Part shown: piece after piece, positions 46,875 through 58,066 of the stretch
Layout: every line of letters starts with the position of its first letter
How positions within the stretch are numbered: the stretch's first letter is position 1
DNA from: Betaproteobacteria bacterium HGW-Betaproteobacteria-4
GTDB lineage: Bacteria; Pseudomonadota; Gammaproteobacteria; Burkholderiales; Rhodocyclaceae
DNA length: 64,000 nucleotides
NCBI GenBank assembly: GCA_002840785.1
Contig: PHCH01000041.1
Coordinates: 1-64,000 of the forward strand
Reading direction: 5' to 3'
Position numbers and translations under genes: made by a program
Notes under the pieces: model-generated
Databases searched by the model: none
Told to the model about the DNA's origin: nothing
The model's input: the letters and a program-made list of their open reading frames with translations, nothing else

Positions 46875-49800
46875 ATGCTATCTGACTTTTTTGCGGGCAC
46901 GCTCCGCTTCCTGTTGCTGGGAGTGCTGATTGGCCTGCCATGTTCGGTGCTGGCGGCGGTGCCGGAAAAGGTGGTTTTACAGCTCAAGTGGTTCCATCAG
47001 TTCCAGTTTGCCGGCTACTACGCGGCCAAGTCCCAGGGCTACTACGCCGCAGAGGGCCTGGACGTCGAAATTCGTCCGCTCGACCCGAAGAAGACCGTGG
47101 TCGAGCAGGTCACCTCCGGCGCCGCCCATTACGGAATCGGCGATTCCGGGATCATTGCCGCCTATGCCCAAGGGGCCAGGATTGTCGCGCTGGCCGCCAT
47201 CTTCCAGCACGATCCGCTGGTTTTCATCAGCCGGCGCGAAGCGAAAATCATCAGTCCCTACGAAATGAAGGGCAAGCGCCTGATGTTCGACAGCAAGGGC
47301 AGCGACGAGGGGCCGTTGCGCGCCATGCTGGCCGAGGCCGGCGTGACGCCGGGCACCTACACCTACGTGCAGCACACCTACAACAAGGAGGATCTGGCCG
47401 ACCGCAAGGTGGATGTGATGTCGGCCTATCTGACCGACCAGCTCTATTATTTTCGGCAGCGCGGCATACCGATCGACATCATCAACCCGCAAAGCTACGG
47501 CATCGATGTCTATGGCGACATGCTGTTCACCAGCGAAAAGGAACTCGAAGAGCATCCCGACCGGGCCGAACGCTTCCGGCGCGCCAGCCTGAAGGGCTGG
47601 GCCTATGCGCTGACCCATGGCGAGGAGTTGATCCAGTTGATCAAGCAGGAATATCGGAGCCAGCTTGATCTCGGGCACTTGCAGTTCGAAGCGGAGGAAT
47701 CCCGCAAACTGATTCTGGCGGAAAGCATCCCGCTCGGTTTTATCGATGTCGGCCGCCTGCGGCGACTGGCCTCCGTCTATTCCGAACACCGCTTGGCACC
47801 GCGGCTGTCCGAGAAGCAACTGCAGAATTTCGTGCTCGGCAATCGGCAGTCGCTGGCACTGACCGGCGAGGAAAAGCAATGGCTCAAGGCGCACCCGGTG
47901 ATCCGGGTTGGCATTGACCGGGACTTTGCTCCTTTCGAGTGGCTTGACGAAAAGGGGACATTCCTCGGCATGAATGCCGAAATCCTTCGCCTGCTCGAAA
48001 CGCGTCTTGGCGTGCGCTTCGAGGTGGTCAAGGGCAAAACCTGGCAGCAGACGCTCGACATGGCGCGAGCCGGCCAACTCGACATGCTGACCGACGCGGT
48101 GAGTACGGCGGAACGCCGTGCTTATCTGGCCTTTACCCAGCCGTTCATCAGTTCGCCTATCGTCATCATCAACGACGGTCGCAACGGCTACGTCGGCAAT
48201 CTCGGCAATCTCCAGGGCAAGCGGGTAGCGGTGAAGCAGGGTTACTTCATGCAGGAAGTCCTGGCCCGCGAATATCCCAAAATCGAGTTGATTCCTACGG
48301 TCGACGAACTGGCTGCCTTCGATTTGATCAAGGCCGGGGAGGCGGCCGCCTACGTCGGCGATGCACCGTCGCTCAACTACCTGATCCAGCAGACCGGGGC
48401 CCTCAACCTGCGCTTTTCAGGCAATACCGAATTCACCAGTGGCCACAGCATGGCGGTCGCTCACCGTCATCCCGAACTGCTCAGTATCCTCGACAAGACA
48501 CTGGCGGCGATACCGCAAAACCAGATGGACGACATCCTCAACCGCTGGATGAGCGTGCGCATAGAACAAGGCATCTCGACGGAAAAGGTCATGATCTATG
48601 GCCTGGTGATTTTGACCGTATTGCTGTTTGTCGCCTTGTGGAACTATCGCCTGCACCAGCTCGTCGCGGCACGGCGCCGGGCAGAAACGCGCTTGGCCGA
48701 GTTCAGCCGGGATTTCGAGTCCTTTCTCGAACAGACGACCGACTTCATCTATTTCAAGGATGCAAACAGCCGGTTCCGTTTTTGCAGCCAGACGCTGGCC
48801 AACATGACCGGGCACGCCAGCTGGCGCGACATGATCGGAAAACACGACCTCGACGTCTTTCCGCCGGAAACCGCAAGGATCTATTACGAAGAGGAACTGC
48901 CGGTCTTTGCCGAAGGCAAGCCCCTGCTGAACAAGGTCGACCCTTACTACGACACCCAGGGAGAGCCTGGTCACGTACTGACCAACAAATGGCCCCTGTT
49001 CGATGAGCAGGGCAAGGTTGTCGGCATCTTTGGCATCAGCCGCGACATTTCCGAACGGATGCGCCTCGACAAGGAGATGGAGGTTTACCGGAACGATCTG
49101 GAGAGCCTGGTCGAACTGCGCACGGCCGATTTGAAATCGGCGCACGCCAAATTGCTCGACACCCAATTCGCCATGGAAAAGGCGGGCATTGGTATTCGCT
49201 GGATCGACGCCAATACGGGGCGCATTCTGTACACCAACCAATATGCGGCAGAAATGCTCGGCTACAGCGTCGACGAAATGCTCGCGATGAGCGTCCAGGA
49301 CTTTGATCCGAATTGTCAGGCGAGAGAACTCGAGCAGATCATCGAAAATCTCCGGAACAAGGGGCACGGCGAAGTCGAAGCGCTCAATCGCGCCAAGGAC
49401 GGGCGCCTGATTCCGGTAGCAATTTCGACCTATTACATCCCGGAACAGGGTGACACCCCGGCCCGACTGATCGGGTTCGTCACCGATATCACCCAGCGCA
49501 AGGAAGCGGAGAAGCTGCTGCATGAAGCCAAGGAGGCTGCCGAAACCGCCAACGTGGCGAAGAGCGCCTTCCTGGCCAACATGAGCCATGAAATCCGCAC
49601 CCCGCTCAACGCCATCTCCGGCATGGCCCACATCCTGCGCCGGACGGGGCTTTCACCGGTACAGACCGACAAGCTCAACAAGATCGAAGCGGCGAGCAGC
49701 CATCTGCTCGAGATCATCAACGCCGTCCTCGATCTTTCCAAGATCGAAGCCGGCAAGTTCGTACTCGAAGATGCCCCCGTTCATGTCGAAGCCATGCTGG

Positions 49801-50690
49801 GCAACATCACCTCGATGCTGTCCCAGAAAGCAATGGAAAAGGGCGTCGCCTTCAATATCGAAACCGTTGCACTGCCCCACAACCTCCACGGCGATGCCAC
49901 CCGCTTGCAACAAGCCCTGATCAACTATGTCGCCAACGCCATCAAGTTCACGGAGGCCGGCTACATCACCCTGAAAGTAAAGGAAGATTCGCACACCGAC
50001 GAGACGACCACGCTGCGCTTTGAGGTCGAGGACACCGGCACCGGCATTGCCCGGGAAGCCATCCCCAAACTCTTCGGCGCTTTCGAGCAGGCCGACAACT
50101 CGATGACGCGCAAGTACGGCGGCACCGGTCTGGGTCTGGCGATCACCAAAAAGCTGGCGGAAATCATGGGCGGCTCGGCGGGCGTCAGCAGTACCGAAGG
50201 CAAGGGCAGTACCTTCTGGTTTACGGTGGTCCTCAAGAAGGGCGGGCAAAGCGCCGCGAAACCGTTCGGCACCGCTGGCGATGTGGTCGAGCAGGCAATC
50301 ATGATCGGCCATGCCGGCAAGCGCATCCTGCTCGCCGAAGACGAGTCGATCAACCGGGAAATCGCCCAGCAGTTGCTGGAAGATGTCGGGCTCGAGGTTG
50401 ATCTCGCCGAGGACGGCCGCGAAGCCGTCGAGAAAGCAAGTTCGGGCAGCTATGCCGTGATCCTGATGGACATGCAAATGCCGCACATGGACGGTCTGGA
50501 AGCGACACGCCGGATCAGGCAGTTACCGGGAGGCCCGGCAACGCCTGTTCTGGCGATGACGGCCAATGTTTTTGCCGAGGACAGGGCGCGCTGCTTCGCG
50601 GCCGGAATGGACGATTTCATCGCCAAGCCGGTCACGCCGGAACTTCTGTACTCGGCCCTGCTCAGGTGGCTGGAGTCGAAGGGGCGCTGA
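46875..50690 (+). CDS. Hybrid sensor kinase with two fused periplasmic solute-binding domains
   Basis: The 1271-residue protein starts with a signal anchor. An NMT1/THI5-like domain ([20 protein letters not shown], about 35-300) is followed by a family-3 solute-binding domain ([19 protein letters not shown], about 340-570) and a transmembrane helix ([20 protein letters not shown]). Two PAS domains follow, then HisKA ([20 protein letters not shown]), HATPase ([14 protein letters not shown]) and a receiver ([24 protein letters not shown]). NMT1/THI5 domains bind pyrimidine precursors of thiamine and similar ligands. The kinase core is very close to that at 25113, suggesting a shared origin. The output is unknown. 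Confidence 0.9.
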   Translation: MLSDFFAGTLRFLLLGVLIGLPCSVLAAVPEKVVLQLKWFHQFQFAGYYAAKSQGYYAAEGLDVEIRPLDPKKTVVEQVTSGAAHYGIGDSGIIAAYAQGARIVALAAIFQHDPLVFISRREAKIISPYEMKGKRLMFDSKGSDEGPLRAMLAEAGVTPGTYTYVQHTYNKEDLADRKVDVMSAYLTDQLYYFRQRGIPIDIINPQSYGIDVYGDMLFTSEKELEEHPDRAERFRRASLKGWAYALTHGEELIQLIKQEYRSQLDLGHLQFEAEESRKLILAESIPLGFIDVGRLRRLASVYSEHRLAPRLSEKQLQNFVLGNRQSLALTGEEKQWLKAHPVIRVGIDRDFAPFEWLDEKGTFLGMNAEILRLLETRLGVRFEVVKGKTWQQTLDMARAGQLDMLTDAVSTAERRAYLAFTQPFISSPIVIINDGRNGYVGNLGNLQGKRVAVKQGYFMQEVLAREYPKIELIPTVDELAAFDLIKAGEAAAYVGDAPSLNYLIQQTGALNLRFSGNTEFTSGHSMAVAHRHPELLSILDKTLAAIPQNQMDDILNRWMSVRIEQGISTEKVMIYGLVILTVLLFVALWNYRLHQLVAARRRAETRLAEFSRDFESFLEQTTDFIYFKDANSRFRFCSQTLANMTGHASWRDMIGKHDLDVFPPETARIYYEEELPVFAEGKPLLNKVDPYYDTQGEPGHVLTNKWPLFDEQGKVVGIFGISRDISERMRLDKEMEVYRNDLESLVELRTADLKSAHAKLLDTQFAMEKAGIGIRWIDANTGRILYTNQYAAEMLGYSVDEMLAMSVQDFDPNCQARELEQIIENLRNKGHGEVEALNRAKDGRLIPVAISTYYIPEQGDTPARLIGFVTDITQRKEAEKLLHEAKEAAETANVAKSAFLANMSHEIRTPLNAISGMAHILRRTGLSPVQTDKLNKIEAASSHLLEIINAVLDLSKIEAGKFVLEDAPVHVEAMLGNITSMLSQKAMEKGVAFNIETVALPHNLHGDATRLQQALINYVANAIKFTEAGYITLKVKEDSHTDETTTLRFEVEDTGTGIAREAIPKLFGAFEQADNSMTRKYGGTGLGLAITKKLAEIMGGSAGVSSTEGKGSTFWFTVVLKKGGQSAAKPFGTAGDVVEQAIMIGHAGKRILLAEDESINREIAQQLLEDVGLEVDLAEDGREAVEKASSGSYAVILMDMQMPHMDGLEATRRIRQLPGGPATPVLAMTANVFAEDRARCFAAGMDDFIAKPVTPELLYSALLRWLESKGR

Positions 50691-50748
50691 GCGATTGCTT
50701 TGTTGTCTGTTCCGCATTCAGCGTCAGGTGACCGGAGCGTGGAAAAAC

Positions 50749-50774
50749 AAAGCCCCCGAGAAATCGGGGGCTTT
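50749..50774. terminator. Bidirectional terminator between kinase and sodB
   Basis: An 11-bp perfect stem (AAAGCCCCCGA) with a GAAA loop is flanked by A- and T-rich ends, between convergent genes. Confidence 0.85.
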
Positions 50775-50821
50775 TGATGCTTCGGGATTCGGCGTTGCCG
50801 TCCCGAAAATGGCTTTTCGAC

Positions 50822-51406
50822 TCAGGCGAAGTTGGCTTCGGCAAACGACCAGTTGACCATCGAGGCCAGATAGGTTTCGACGAATTTCGGGCGCATGTTG
50901 CGGTAGTCGATGTAGTAGGCGTGTTCCCAGACGTCGACGCAGAGCAGGGCCTTGTCGCCGGTGGTCAGCGGGGTGCCGGCGGCGCCCATGTTGACGATGT
51001 CGACAGAGCCGTCGGCCTTCTTGACCAGCCAGGTCCAGCCGGAACCGAAGTTGCCGACGGCGGAGGTCTGGAAGGCGGTCTTGAAGGCGTCGAGCGAACC
51101 CCACTTGGCGTCGATGGCTGCGGCCAGTGCGCCCTTGGGTGCGCCGCCGCCGTTCGGGGTCAGGCAGTTCCAGAAGAAGGTGTGGTTCCAGACCTGAGCG
51201 GCGTTGTTGTAGATGCCGCCGGCCGGGGCTTTCTTGACGATGGCTTCGAGGTCAAGGTTTTCGTATTCGGTGCCCTTGATCAGGTTGTTCAGGTTGGTGA
51301 CGTAGGCCTGATGGTGCTTGCTGTAGTGGTAGTCAAAGGTTTCGGCCGACATGTGCGGGGCGAGGGTGTCTTTGGCAAACGGCAGGGCGGGCAGTTGGTG
51401 TTCCAT
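50822..51406 (-). CDS. sodB: Superoxide dismutase (Fe type)
   Basis: This 194-residue cytoplasmic enzyme converts superoxide to H2O2. Metal ligands are visible as His in LSAETFDYHYSKHHQAYV, His in AAQVWNHTFFWNCL and the Asp and His of LLCVDVWEHAYYIDYRNMRP. The FWNCL and GGGAPKG context and the overall pattern favour the iron form. ATG 51406 follows GGAGAA. Length is normal for the family. Confidence 0.95.
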   Translation of the reverse strand: MEHQLPALPFAKDTLAPHMSAETFDYHYSKHHQAYVTNLNNLIKGTEYENLDLEAIVKKAPAGGIYNNAAQVWNHTFFWNCLTPNGGGAPKGALAAAIDAKWGSLDAFKTAFQTSAVGNFGSGWTWLVKKADGSVDIVNMGAAGTPLTTGDKALLCVDVWEHAYYIDYRNMRPKFVETYLASMVNWSFAEANFA

Positions 51407-51449
51407 TTATGTTCTCCGTTGGGGTTTGATGAGGGGTGAATCGAAAATT

Positions 51450-52802
51450 CTAGTCAGCTTCCGGGTCAGCGACAACCTGATTTACCGTGGCTTCGGCCGA
51501 TCCGCTGGCAAAGCGCAGGTTGAGCAGGTCGCCGGGGCTGAGTCGGGTGGCGTCGCGAATGGCCCGGCCGTCGGCGTCCATGGCAAGGGTATAGCCTCGC
51601 GACAGGACGGCGTGGGGGTCAAGCTGGGTCAGACTGTTGCCGAGCGAATTTAGTTTCCCTGAATATTGAGAAATTGCCCACTGGGTCTGCCGGGACAGGC
51701 GATATTGCAGGTGGGCGATGCCTTCGGCCTGCTGCGCCGGGTGGGGGCGGGCGCTGGCTTGGCGTTGGCCGAGGGCGTGCAGGCGGACGGCGTAGTGCTC
51801 GGTTTGCCGGCGCAGGGCGTGGTGCAGGCGGCTGCCGAGGCTGTCGGTTTCGCGCTGGCGCTGGCGGATGCGTTCGGCCGGATGGACGAGGCGGGCGGCC
51901 AGCCAGTCGAGGCGTTGCAGTTGATCGGATAGCGTGCGGTCGATGCGCCGGCCGAGGTGGTTTTCGAGCTGGGTCAGGCGGTCGACCAGGGCGTCGCGGT
52001 CCGGGCTGGCCAGTTCGGCGGCAGCGGTCGGGGTCGGGGCGCGCAGGTCGGCGGCGAAGTCGGCGATGGTGAAGTCGGTTTCGTGGCCGACGCCGGAAAT
52101 GACGGGAATGGCCGAGGCGTTGACGGCGCGGGCAACGCTTTCTTCGTTGAAGGCCCAGAGGTCTTCGATGCTACCACCGCCCCGGCACAGGATGATCGCA
52201 TCGCAATCGCTGTTGGCCGCCTGGGCGATGGCGTCGGCGATCTTGGCACCGGCGCCTTCGCCCTGGACGGGGGTCGGGAAGAGGGTGATGGCAACGTGTG
52301 GGGCGCGCCGGTGCAGGGTGGTCAGCACATCGCGCAGGGCGGCGGCCTGCGGGCTGGTGACGATGGCCAGGCGGCGCGGGAAACTGGGCAGGGGTTTCTT
52401 ACGGTCAACGGCAAAAAAACCCTCATTTTCAAGTTTGGCCTTGAGCTGCAGGAAGCGCTCGAAAAGGTCGCCCTGGCCGGCCCGGCGGACGGCTTCGACA
52501 TTTAGCTGGAATTCGCCGCGCGGCTCGTAGAAGGAAACCAGCACGCGGGCTTCGATCTTCTGGCCGTTCTCCAGCCGCCAGCCGAGCACTTGCGACCGGC
52601 TTCGCCACATGACGCAGCGCACCTGGGCGTTGGCGTCCTTGAGCGAGAAGTAAACATGGCCGGAGGCGGCGTAGGTCAGGTTGGAGATTTCGCCACTGAC
52701 CCAACTCAGCGGGAAGGCGGATTCGAGGCAATCCCTGACCTGCCTATTCAGGCTGGATACGCTGAGGACGGTGTTGCTGACAGGTGGCGTGGCGTTTTGC
52801 AT
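51450..52802 (-). CDS. xseA: Exodeoxyribonuclease VII large subunit
   Basis: The 450-residue protein has an N-terminal OB-fold (LSVSSLNRQVRDCLESAFPL, WVSGEISNLTYAASGHVYFS) and the catalytic XseA domain (AIILCRGGGSIEDLWAFNEE, VISGVGHETDFTIADFAADL), then a coiled-coil region and the C-terminal DPHAVLSRGYTL motif. It acts with XseB as a single-strand exonuclease in repair. A copy of the dispersed motif lies in the frame at about residues 123-135 (ENEGFFAVDRKKPLP), between the OB-fold and catalytic domain. Confidence 0.94.
   Translation of the reverse strand: MQNATPPVSNTVLSVSSLNRQVRDCLESAFPLSWVSGEISNLTYAASGHVYFSLKDANAQVRCVMWRSRSQVLGWRLENGQKIEARVLVSFYEPRGEFQLNVEAVRRAGQGDLFERFLQLKAKLENEGFFAVDRKKPLPSFPRRLAIVTSPQAAALRDVLTTLHRRAPHVAITLFPTPVQGEGAGAKIADAIAQAANSDCDAIILCRGGGSIEDLWAFNEESVARAVNASAIPVISGVGHETDFTIADFAADLRAPTPTAAAELASPDRDALVDRLTQLENHLGRRIDRTLSDQLQRLDWLAARLVHPAERIRQRQRETDSLGSRLHHALRRQTEHYAVRLHALGQRQASARPHPAQQAEGIAHLQYRLSRQTQWAISQYSGKLNSLGNSLTQLDPHAVLSRGYTLAMDADGRAIRDATRLSPGDLLNLRFASGSAEATVNQVVADPEAD
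52397..52434 (+). repeat. Dispersed 38-bp motif, copy 15 (inside xseA)
   Basis: Forward copy: TCTTACGGTCAACGG core, A7, then a diverged A/T-rich end. It is translated on the other strand as NEGFFAVDRK. Confidence 0.8.
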
Positions 52803-52972
52803 TTGTCAATTGTAACCCGTGGCTTTATTTTTCAGTCTGGCGTTGACAGCATTTTATTTTGTTAAGTGTTTGATTTGTAAGGGTGTAAATAACATGCCTT
52901 GTTTTTTGGCAGAGTATAAAAAATCCTTTGCTGGGTAGGGTTTAGCGCAACTGATGACACGTCATTCACAGA

Positions 52973-52997
52973 CTTATCCACAGCTTTTGGGGATAAG
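52973..52997. promoter_or_regulatory. DnaA-box-like site within an inverted repeat, upstream of exbB
   Basis: TTATCCACA (52974-52982) is the DnaA-box consensus. CTTATCC and GGATAAG form a 7-bp inverted repeat around an 11-bp centre. This 283-bp gap between xseA and exbB otherwise shows only A/T-rich sequence near the xseA start. Confidence 0.35.
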
Positions 52998-53085
52998 CCG
53001 CGCCAACCGCGTCATTTCGTCGCTTGCCCTGAGGCGGGGGGCAGGGCAGAATTGCGGGCTAATGTTTCATCAAGGATAAATTCAC

Positions 53086-53694
53086 GTGTACGAGATCGTA
53101 AAAGCGGCCGGCTGGCCGATCTACCCCTTGTTGCTGGCGTCGATCATTTCGGTGGCGCTGATCATCGAGCGACTGGTGTCCCTTCGCCGCAGCAAGGTTG
53201 TCCCGGCCGGTCTGCTCAAGCGTGCGGTTGGCGAGTTCAAGCGCGGTGCCAACAACGACAAGCTGCTTGAGGATCTTGACGGCCATTCGCCGCTCGGCCG
53301 CGTGCTGTCCGCCGGCCTGCGCAACGTCAATGCCTCGCGTGAAATCATGAAGGAGTCGATCGAGGAAGCCGGTTCGGCCGTTTCCCACGATCTGAATCGC
53401 TACCTGACGACGCTTGGCACCATCGCCTCGATCAGCCCGCTCATGGGCCTGTTCGGTACCGTGATCGGGATGATCGAAATCTTCGGCTCGCAGTCGCCGA
53501 CCGGCGTCGCCAACCCGATGCAACTGGCACATGGCATTTCCATCGCGCTCTACAACACCGGCTTCGGTATTTTCATTGCCATTCCCAGTCTCATCTTCTG
53601 GCGGCATTTCCGCGCGCTGGTCGATGGTTTTGTCGTCGAGATGGAGCAGCAGGCTGTTCGTCTCGTCGAATACATGCACGGCGACCGGAAGTAA
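53086..53694 (+). CDS. exbB: ExbB/TolQ-family proton channel protein
   Basis: The 202-residue membrane protein has three helices (WPIYPLLLASIISVALIIER, LGTIASISPLMGLFGTVIGM, ISIALYNTGFGIFIAIPSLI) of the MotA/TolQ/ExbB family. With ExbD it uses the proton gradient to energise outer-membrane transport, or possibly lipid traffic given its position before lpxK. GTG 53086 is preceded by AAGGAT. It heads the exbB-exbD-lpxK-ycaR-kdsB operon. Confidence 0.9.
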   Translation: MYEIVKAAGWPIYPLLLASIISVALIIERLVSLRRSKVVPAGLLKRAVGEFKRGANNDKLLEDLDGHSPLGRVLSAGLRNVNASREIMKESIEEAGSAVSHDLNRYLTTLGTIASISPLMGLFGTVIGMIEIFGSQSPTGVANPMQLAHGISIALYNTGFGIFIAIPSLIFWRHFRALVDGFVVEMEQQAVRLVEYMHGDRK

Positions 53695-53697
53695 GCG

Positions 53698-54111
53698 ATG
53701 AATTTCCAGCGCGGCCGCAGCCAGGAAGAGCCGGAAATCAACCTGATTCCGATGATCGACGTCTTGCTGGTCATCATCATCTTCCTGATGCTGACCACCA
53801 CCTACGCCAAGTTTTCGGGCCTGGAGATCAACCTGCCGACGGCCGATGCCAGCAAGCAGGCCGAGCAGCCCAACGAGGTCAATGTGGCAGTGACGGCCAG
53901 CGGCCAGATCCTGATCAACAAATCGCCGTTGGCAGCCAGCGACGTCAATAGCATTACCGAAGGCTTGCGGCGGGCGGCGGGCAGCCGCGAAGATCCGTTG
54001 ATCGTCATCAACGCCGACGCCAAGGCGACGCATCAAAGCGTGGTCGATGTCATGCAGGCGGCGCAGACGGCAGGTTATCCACACATTTCCTTCGCCACCC
54101 AGAATCGCTGA
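53698..54111 (+). CDS. exbD: ExbD/TolR-family protein
   Basis: The 137-residue protein has a single N-terminal helix (IDVLLVIIIFLMLTTTYAKF) carrying the conserved Asp of the proton path (NLIPMIDVLLV) and a periplasmic domain (INKSPLAASDVNSITEGLRR). It is the partner of ExbB, starting 3 bp after it. Its TGA overlaps the lpxK ATG. Confidence 0.92.
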   Translation: MNFQRGRSQEEPEINLIPMIDVLLVIIIFLMLTTTYAKFSGLEINLPTADASKQAEQPNEVNVAVTASGQILINKSPLAASDVNSITEGLRRAAGSREDPLIVINADAKATHQSVVDVMQAAQTAGYPHISFATQNR

Positions 54112-55109
54112 TGTTTTCTCGCTGGCTACAGCGACAGTGGTTTGAGCAACGCCGGCTGACGCCGGCGTTGTGGCTTTTGCTGCCGCTCGCCTGGCTCTAT
54201 GCCCTGCTGGCCGCGCTGAATCGCCGGCAGGCCAAGCCGCTGCGGTTGCCCGTGCCGGTCATCGTGGTCGGCAACCTGATCGTCGGCGGCGCCGGCAAGA
54301 CGCCGCTGACCCTCTGGCTGGCGCAGCAACTCAAGGCGCGCGGCTGGCACCCGGGGATTATCAGCCGGGGTTACGGGCGCAGCGGTGACGGCGTCATTTC
54401 GGTGCGCGCCGATTCGTCGCCAGCCGAGGTTGGTGACGAACCTTTGCTCCTCGCCCGGCGCAGCGGGGTTCCGGTCTGTGTCGGCCGACAGCGCGCGGCC
54501 GCTGGTGCCGCCTTGCTCGCCGCCCACCCGGAGGTCAATGTCGTGCTTTGCGACGACGGCCTGCAGCACTACGCGCTGGCCCGTGATGTCGAGTTGGTTG
54601 TTTTCGATGCGCGGGGCGCCGGCAACGGCTGGCGTTTACCGGTCGGGCCGATGCGCGAATCGCTGGCCCGACTTGCTACGGTCGACGCGATTATTGGCAA
54701 TAATTTGAAATCCCGGTTTGCCGCCTCAGCGCCCACTTTTGACATGACGCTGCAGCCCGGCAGCTTCTATCGGCTCGACGATCCACAGCAAACTTGTTCG
54801 GCCGACAGCCTGCGCGGGCGTGGTCCGCTGCATGCGCTGGCCGGCATCGGCAATCCGGGCCGTTTCTTTCAGACGCTGGAATCTCTGGGACTGAACTGCG
54901 AAAATCACCCGTTTCCCGACCATCATCGCTATGCAGTTGCCGATCTGGCTTTCGCCCGGGAAGGCATCCTGCTGATGACCGAGAAGGATGCAGTAAAATG
55001 CGCCGGACTGACGGCGGGTGAAACCTGGGTTCTGCCCGTCGAAGCCGAGCTTTCGCCGGCCCTTATTGAACTGATTTTGGAGAAACTCCGTGGACGCCAG
55101 GCTGCTTGA
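54111..55109 (+). CDS. lpxK: Tetraacyldisaccharide 4'-kinase LpxK
   Basis: The 332-residue inner-membrane-associated kinase phosphorylates the lipid A precursor. An N-terminal helix ([20 protein letters not shown]) and Walker A ([20 protein letters not shown]) are present. Other conserved segments are [48 protein letters not shown] and [10 protein letters not shown]. The stretch [13 protein letters not shown] (about 188-200) is encoded by a copy of the dispersed motif. The start shares one base with the exbD stop and the end overlaps ycaR by 20 bp. Confidence 0.95.
   Translation: MFSRWLQRQWFEQRRLTPALWLLLPLAWLYALLAALNRRQAKPLRLPVPVIVVGNLIVGGAGKTPLTLWLAQQLKARGWHPGIISRGYGRSGDGVISVRADSSPAEVGDEPLLLARRSGVPVCVGRQRAAAGAALLAAHPEVNVVLCDDGLQHYALARDVELVVFDARGAGNGWRLPVGPMRESLARLATVDAIIGNNLKSRFAASAPTFDMTLQPGSFYRLDDPQQTCSADSLRGRGPLHALAGIGNPGRFFQTLESLGLNCENHPFPDHHRYAVADLAFAREGILLMTEKDAVKCAGLTAGETWVLPVEAELSPALIELILEKLRGRQAA
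54674..54711 (+). repeat. Dispersed 38-bp motif, copy 16 (inside lpxK)
   Basis: Forward copy with TGCTACGGTCGACGCG core and an A/T-rich half ending AATTTGAAAT. It is in frame as [12 protein letters not shown]. Confidence 0.82.
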
Positions 55110-55266
55110 TATTCTCGTCTGCCCGATTTGCAAGGGCAATCTCGAACACCGCAAGGCTGAGAAGGAACTGGTCTGCAAACCCTGCAAACTGGCCTTCCCG
55201 ATCCGCGACGACATCCCCATCATGCTCGAGGACGAAGCGCGCCAGCTCAACGCGGACGGGCAGTAA
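55090..55266 (+). CDS. ycaR: Trm112/YcaR-family small protein
   Basis: The 58-residue protein ([20 protein letters not shown], then [20 protein letters not shown]) has the two CxxC pairs and PIRDDIP motif of the Trm112/YcaR family, which sits between lpxK and kdsB in many proteobacteria. It starts with GTG, with GGAG 9 bp upstream, and overlaps lpxK by 20 bp. Its TAA shares a base with the kdsB ATG. Confidence 0.92.
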   Translation: MDARLLDILVCPICKGNLEHRKAEKELVCKPCKLAFPIRDDIPIMLEDEARQLNADGQ

Positions 55267-56051
55267 TGTCCGGGGTCGCCTTCAAGGTCGTCATCCCGGC
55301 GCGCTATGCGTCGACACGCCTGCCCGGCAAGCCGCTGCTCGATCTCGGCGGCAAGCCGATGGTCGTCCGGGTGGTAGAACGGGCGCGCCTGTCGGGCGCC
55401 GAGGAAATCTGGGTGGCGACCGATCATGCCGATGTCTGGGCTGCTGCAGAGGCGCATGAAGTCGCCGCACTGATGACGCGTTGCGACCATTCGACCGGTA
55501 CCGATCGCTTGGCCGAGGTGGTCGAGCAGCGAGGCTGGGGCGGCGACACCATCATCGTCAATGTCCAGGGCGACGAGCCGCTGATCGAACCCGAGGTCAT
55601 CCTCCAGGCGGCGCGCCAACTGGCGGCCTCCGGCGCTGACATCGCCACCGTCGCGCACCCGATCACCGATCCAGCCGATTTCTTCAACCCGAACGTGGTC
55701 AAGGTCGTTTGCCGGGCCGATGGCGACGCGGCCTATTTCTCCCGGGCGCCGATTCCCTATGCGCGCGACCATTTCGCCAAGGAGGCCGGTGGCGAAACCT
55801 TGCCGGCCAATTTTCCGGCCTATCGTCACGTCGGCCTGTACGCCTACCGCGCTTCGTTTTTGAAGGCTTTTTCCGGGTTGACCGTAGCACCCACCGAACA
55901 CTTCGAATCGCTCGAACAATTGCGTGCGTTGTGGCACGGTTACCGCATCAGCCTGACGTTGATCGATGCAGCGCCGGCGCCCGGTGTCGACACGCCCGAA
56001 GATGCAGAGCGGATGCGCAAACTGTTTGACCGTCCCGGAAATAGCGAGTAA
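55266..56051 (+). CDS. kdsB: 3-deoxy-manno-octulosonate cytidylyltransferase KdsB
   Basis: The 261-residue enzyme activates KDO with CTP for lipopolysaccharide core synthesis. Conserved segments are [60 protein letters not shown] and RHVGLYAYR. The segment [18 protein letters not shown] is encoded by a reverse copy of the dispersed motif (55852-55889) at a point where homologues usually read GFLxxFxxLxxxPLE. It is translationally coupled to ycaR. Confidence 0.95.
   Translation: MSGVAFKVVIPARYASTRLPGKPLLDLGGKPMVVRVVERARLSGAEEIWVATDHADVWAAAEAHEVAALMTRCDHSTGTDRLAEVVEQRGWGGDTIIVNVQGDEPLIEPEVILQAARQLAASGADIATVAHPITDPADFFNPNVVKVVCRADGDAAYFSRAPIPYARDHFAKEAGGETLPANFPAYRHVGLYAYRASFLKAFSGLTVAPTEHFESLEQLRALWHGYRISLTLIDAAPAPGVDTPEDAERMRKLFDRPGNSE
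55852..55889 (-). repeat. Dispersed 38-bp motif, copy 17 (inside kdsB)
   Basis: Reverse copy: TGCTACGGTCAACCCGG core, A5, a GCCTTC spacer and AAAAACGAAG end. It is in frame as [12 protein letters not shown]. Confidence 0.82.
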
Positions 56052-56065
56052 TTTTCCGCCTCTAG

Positions 56066-56774
<709 letters not shown>

Positions 56775-56787
56775 GAAGGCAACAACG

Positions 56788-58041
56788 GTGAAAAACGCCT
56801 TCTACGCACAGTCAGGGGGCGTTACCGCCGTGATCAATGCGACGGCGTGCGGCCTGATTCAGGAAGCACGTCGGCATCCCGACAAGATCGGGAAAGTCTA
56901 CGCCGGGCGCGACGGCATCATCGGCGCCCTGACCGAAGACCTCATCGACACCAGTCTCGAATCCGACGAAGCGATTGCCCGCCTGCGCCATACGCCCGGT
57001 GGCGCCTTCGGCTCCTGTCGCTACAAGCTCAAAAGTCTAGAACAGCATCGCGCCCAGTACGAACGCCTGATCGAGGTGTTCAAGGCGCACGACATCGGCT
57101 ACTTCTTCTACAACGGCGGCAACGATTCCATGGATACCGCCTGGAAGGTGTCGCAGATCGCCGAAAAAATGGGCTACCCCGTGGTGTGCGTCGGCGTGCC
57201 GAAAACGGTGGACAACGACCTGCCGCATACCGATTGCTGCCCCGGCTTCGGTTCGGTTGCCAAATACGTTGCCACCTCGATTCGCGAAGCCGGCTACGAC
57301 GTTGCCTCGATGGCGCGGACGTCGACCAAGATTTTTGTCCTTGAAGTCATGGGGCGCCACGCCGGCTGGATTACTGCCGCCTGCGGCCTGGCCTCGGAGA
57401 TGGCCGGCGAGCCGCCCCACATCCTGCTTTTTCCCGAAGTGCCGTTCGATCCGGAGCGCTTTTTGGCGCGTGCCGACGAGTGCGTCAGGCAGTACGGTTA
57501 TTGTACGGTGGCCGTGTCCGAAGGCTTGTCCGATGCATCCGGCAAGCTGATCGCCGAGTCCGGCAGCAAGGATGCTTTCGGGCATTCCCAGCTGGGCGGT
57601 GTCGGCCAGATGGTTGCCCAGTTGATCAAGGACAAGCTCGGCTACAAATACCACTGGGCGCTGGCTGACTACCTGCAACGTTCGGCCCGCCATCTGGCAT
57701 CGCGTACCGACCTCGAGCAGGCGCACGCGCTGGGCGTTGCTGCGGTCGACCTCGCTTTGCAGGGCAAAAACGCCGTGATGGCGACCATCAATCGCCTGGT
57801 CGATGCGCCGTATCGCTGGGAAATCGGCGATGCGCCACTCAAGGACATTGCCAATGTCGAGCGCAAGATGCCTCCCGAATTCATCTCGGCTGATGGTTTT
57901 CACATCACCGATGCCTGCCGTGCCTACCTGCAACCGCTGATCGAAGGCGAGGAGCCGCCGCCGTACCGCAAGGGGCTCCCCGATTATGTGCGTTTGAAGA
58001 ACGTTTCCATTACTAGAAAGCTGGGGGCGTTCAACGTGTAG
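56788..58041 (+). CDS. pfp: Pyrophosphate-dependent 6-phosphofructokinase
   Basis: The 417-residue enzyme catalyses reversible phosphorylation of fructose 6-phosphate. PPi use is indicated by [14 protein letters not shown] (Asp in place of the Gly of ATP enzymes) and [20 protein letters not shown]. Also visible is [19 protein letters not shown] 56788 follows adk by 13 bp. With hppA next, the region links PPi-based glycolysis and PPi-driven proton pumping. Confidence 0.92.
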   Translation: MKNAFYAQSGGVTAVINATACGLIQEARRHPDKIGKVYAGRDGIIGALTEDLIDTSLESDEAIARLRHTPGGAFGSCRYKLKSLEQHRAQYERLIEVFKAHDIGYFFYNGGNDSMDTAWKVSQIAEKMGYPVVCVGVPKTVDNDLPHTDCCPGFGSVAKYVATSIREAGYDVASMARTSTKIFVLEVMGRHAGWITAACGLASEMAGEPPHILLFPEVPFDPERFLARADECVRQYGYCTVAVSEGLSDASGKLIAESGSKDAFGHSQLGGVGQMVAQLIKDKLGYKYHWALADYLQRSARHLASRTDLEQAHALGVAAVDLALQGKNAVMATINRLVDAPYRWEIGDAPLKDIANVERKMPPEFISADGFHITDACRAYLQPLIEGEEPPPYRKGLPDYVRLKNVSITRKLGAFNV

Positions 58042-58066
58042 TTCCATCAATCTAGGGAGGGAGTGT

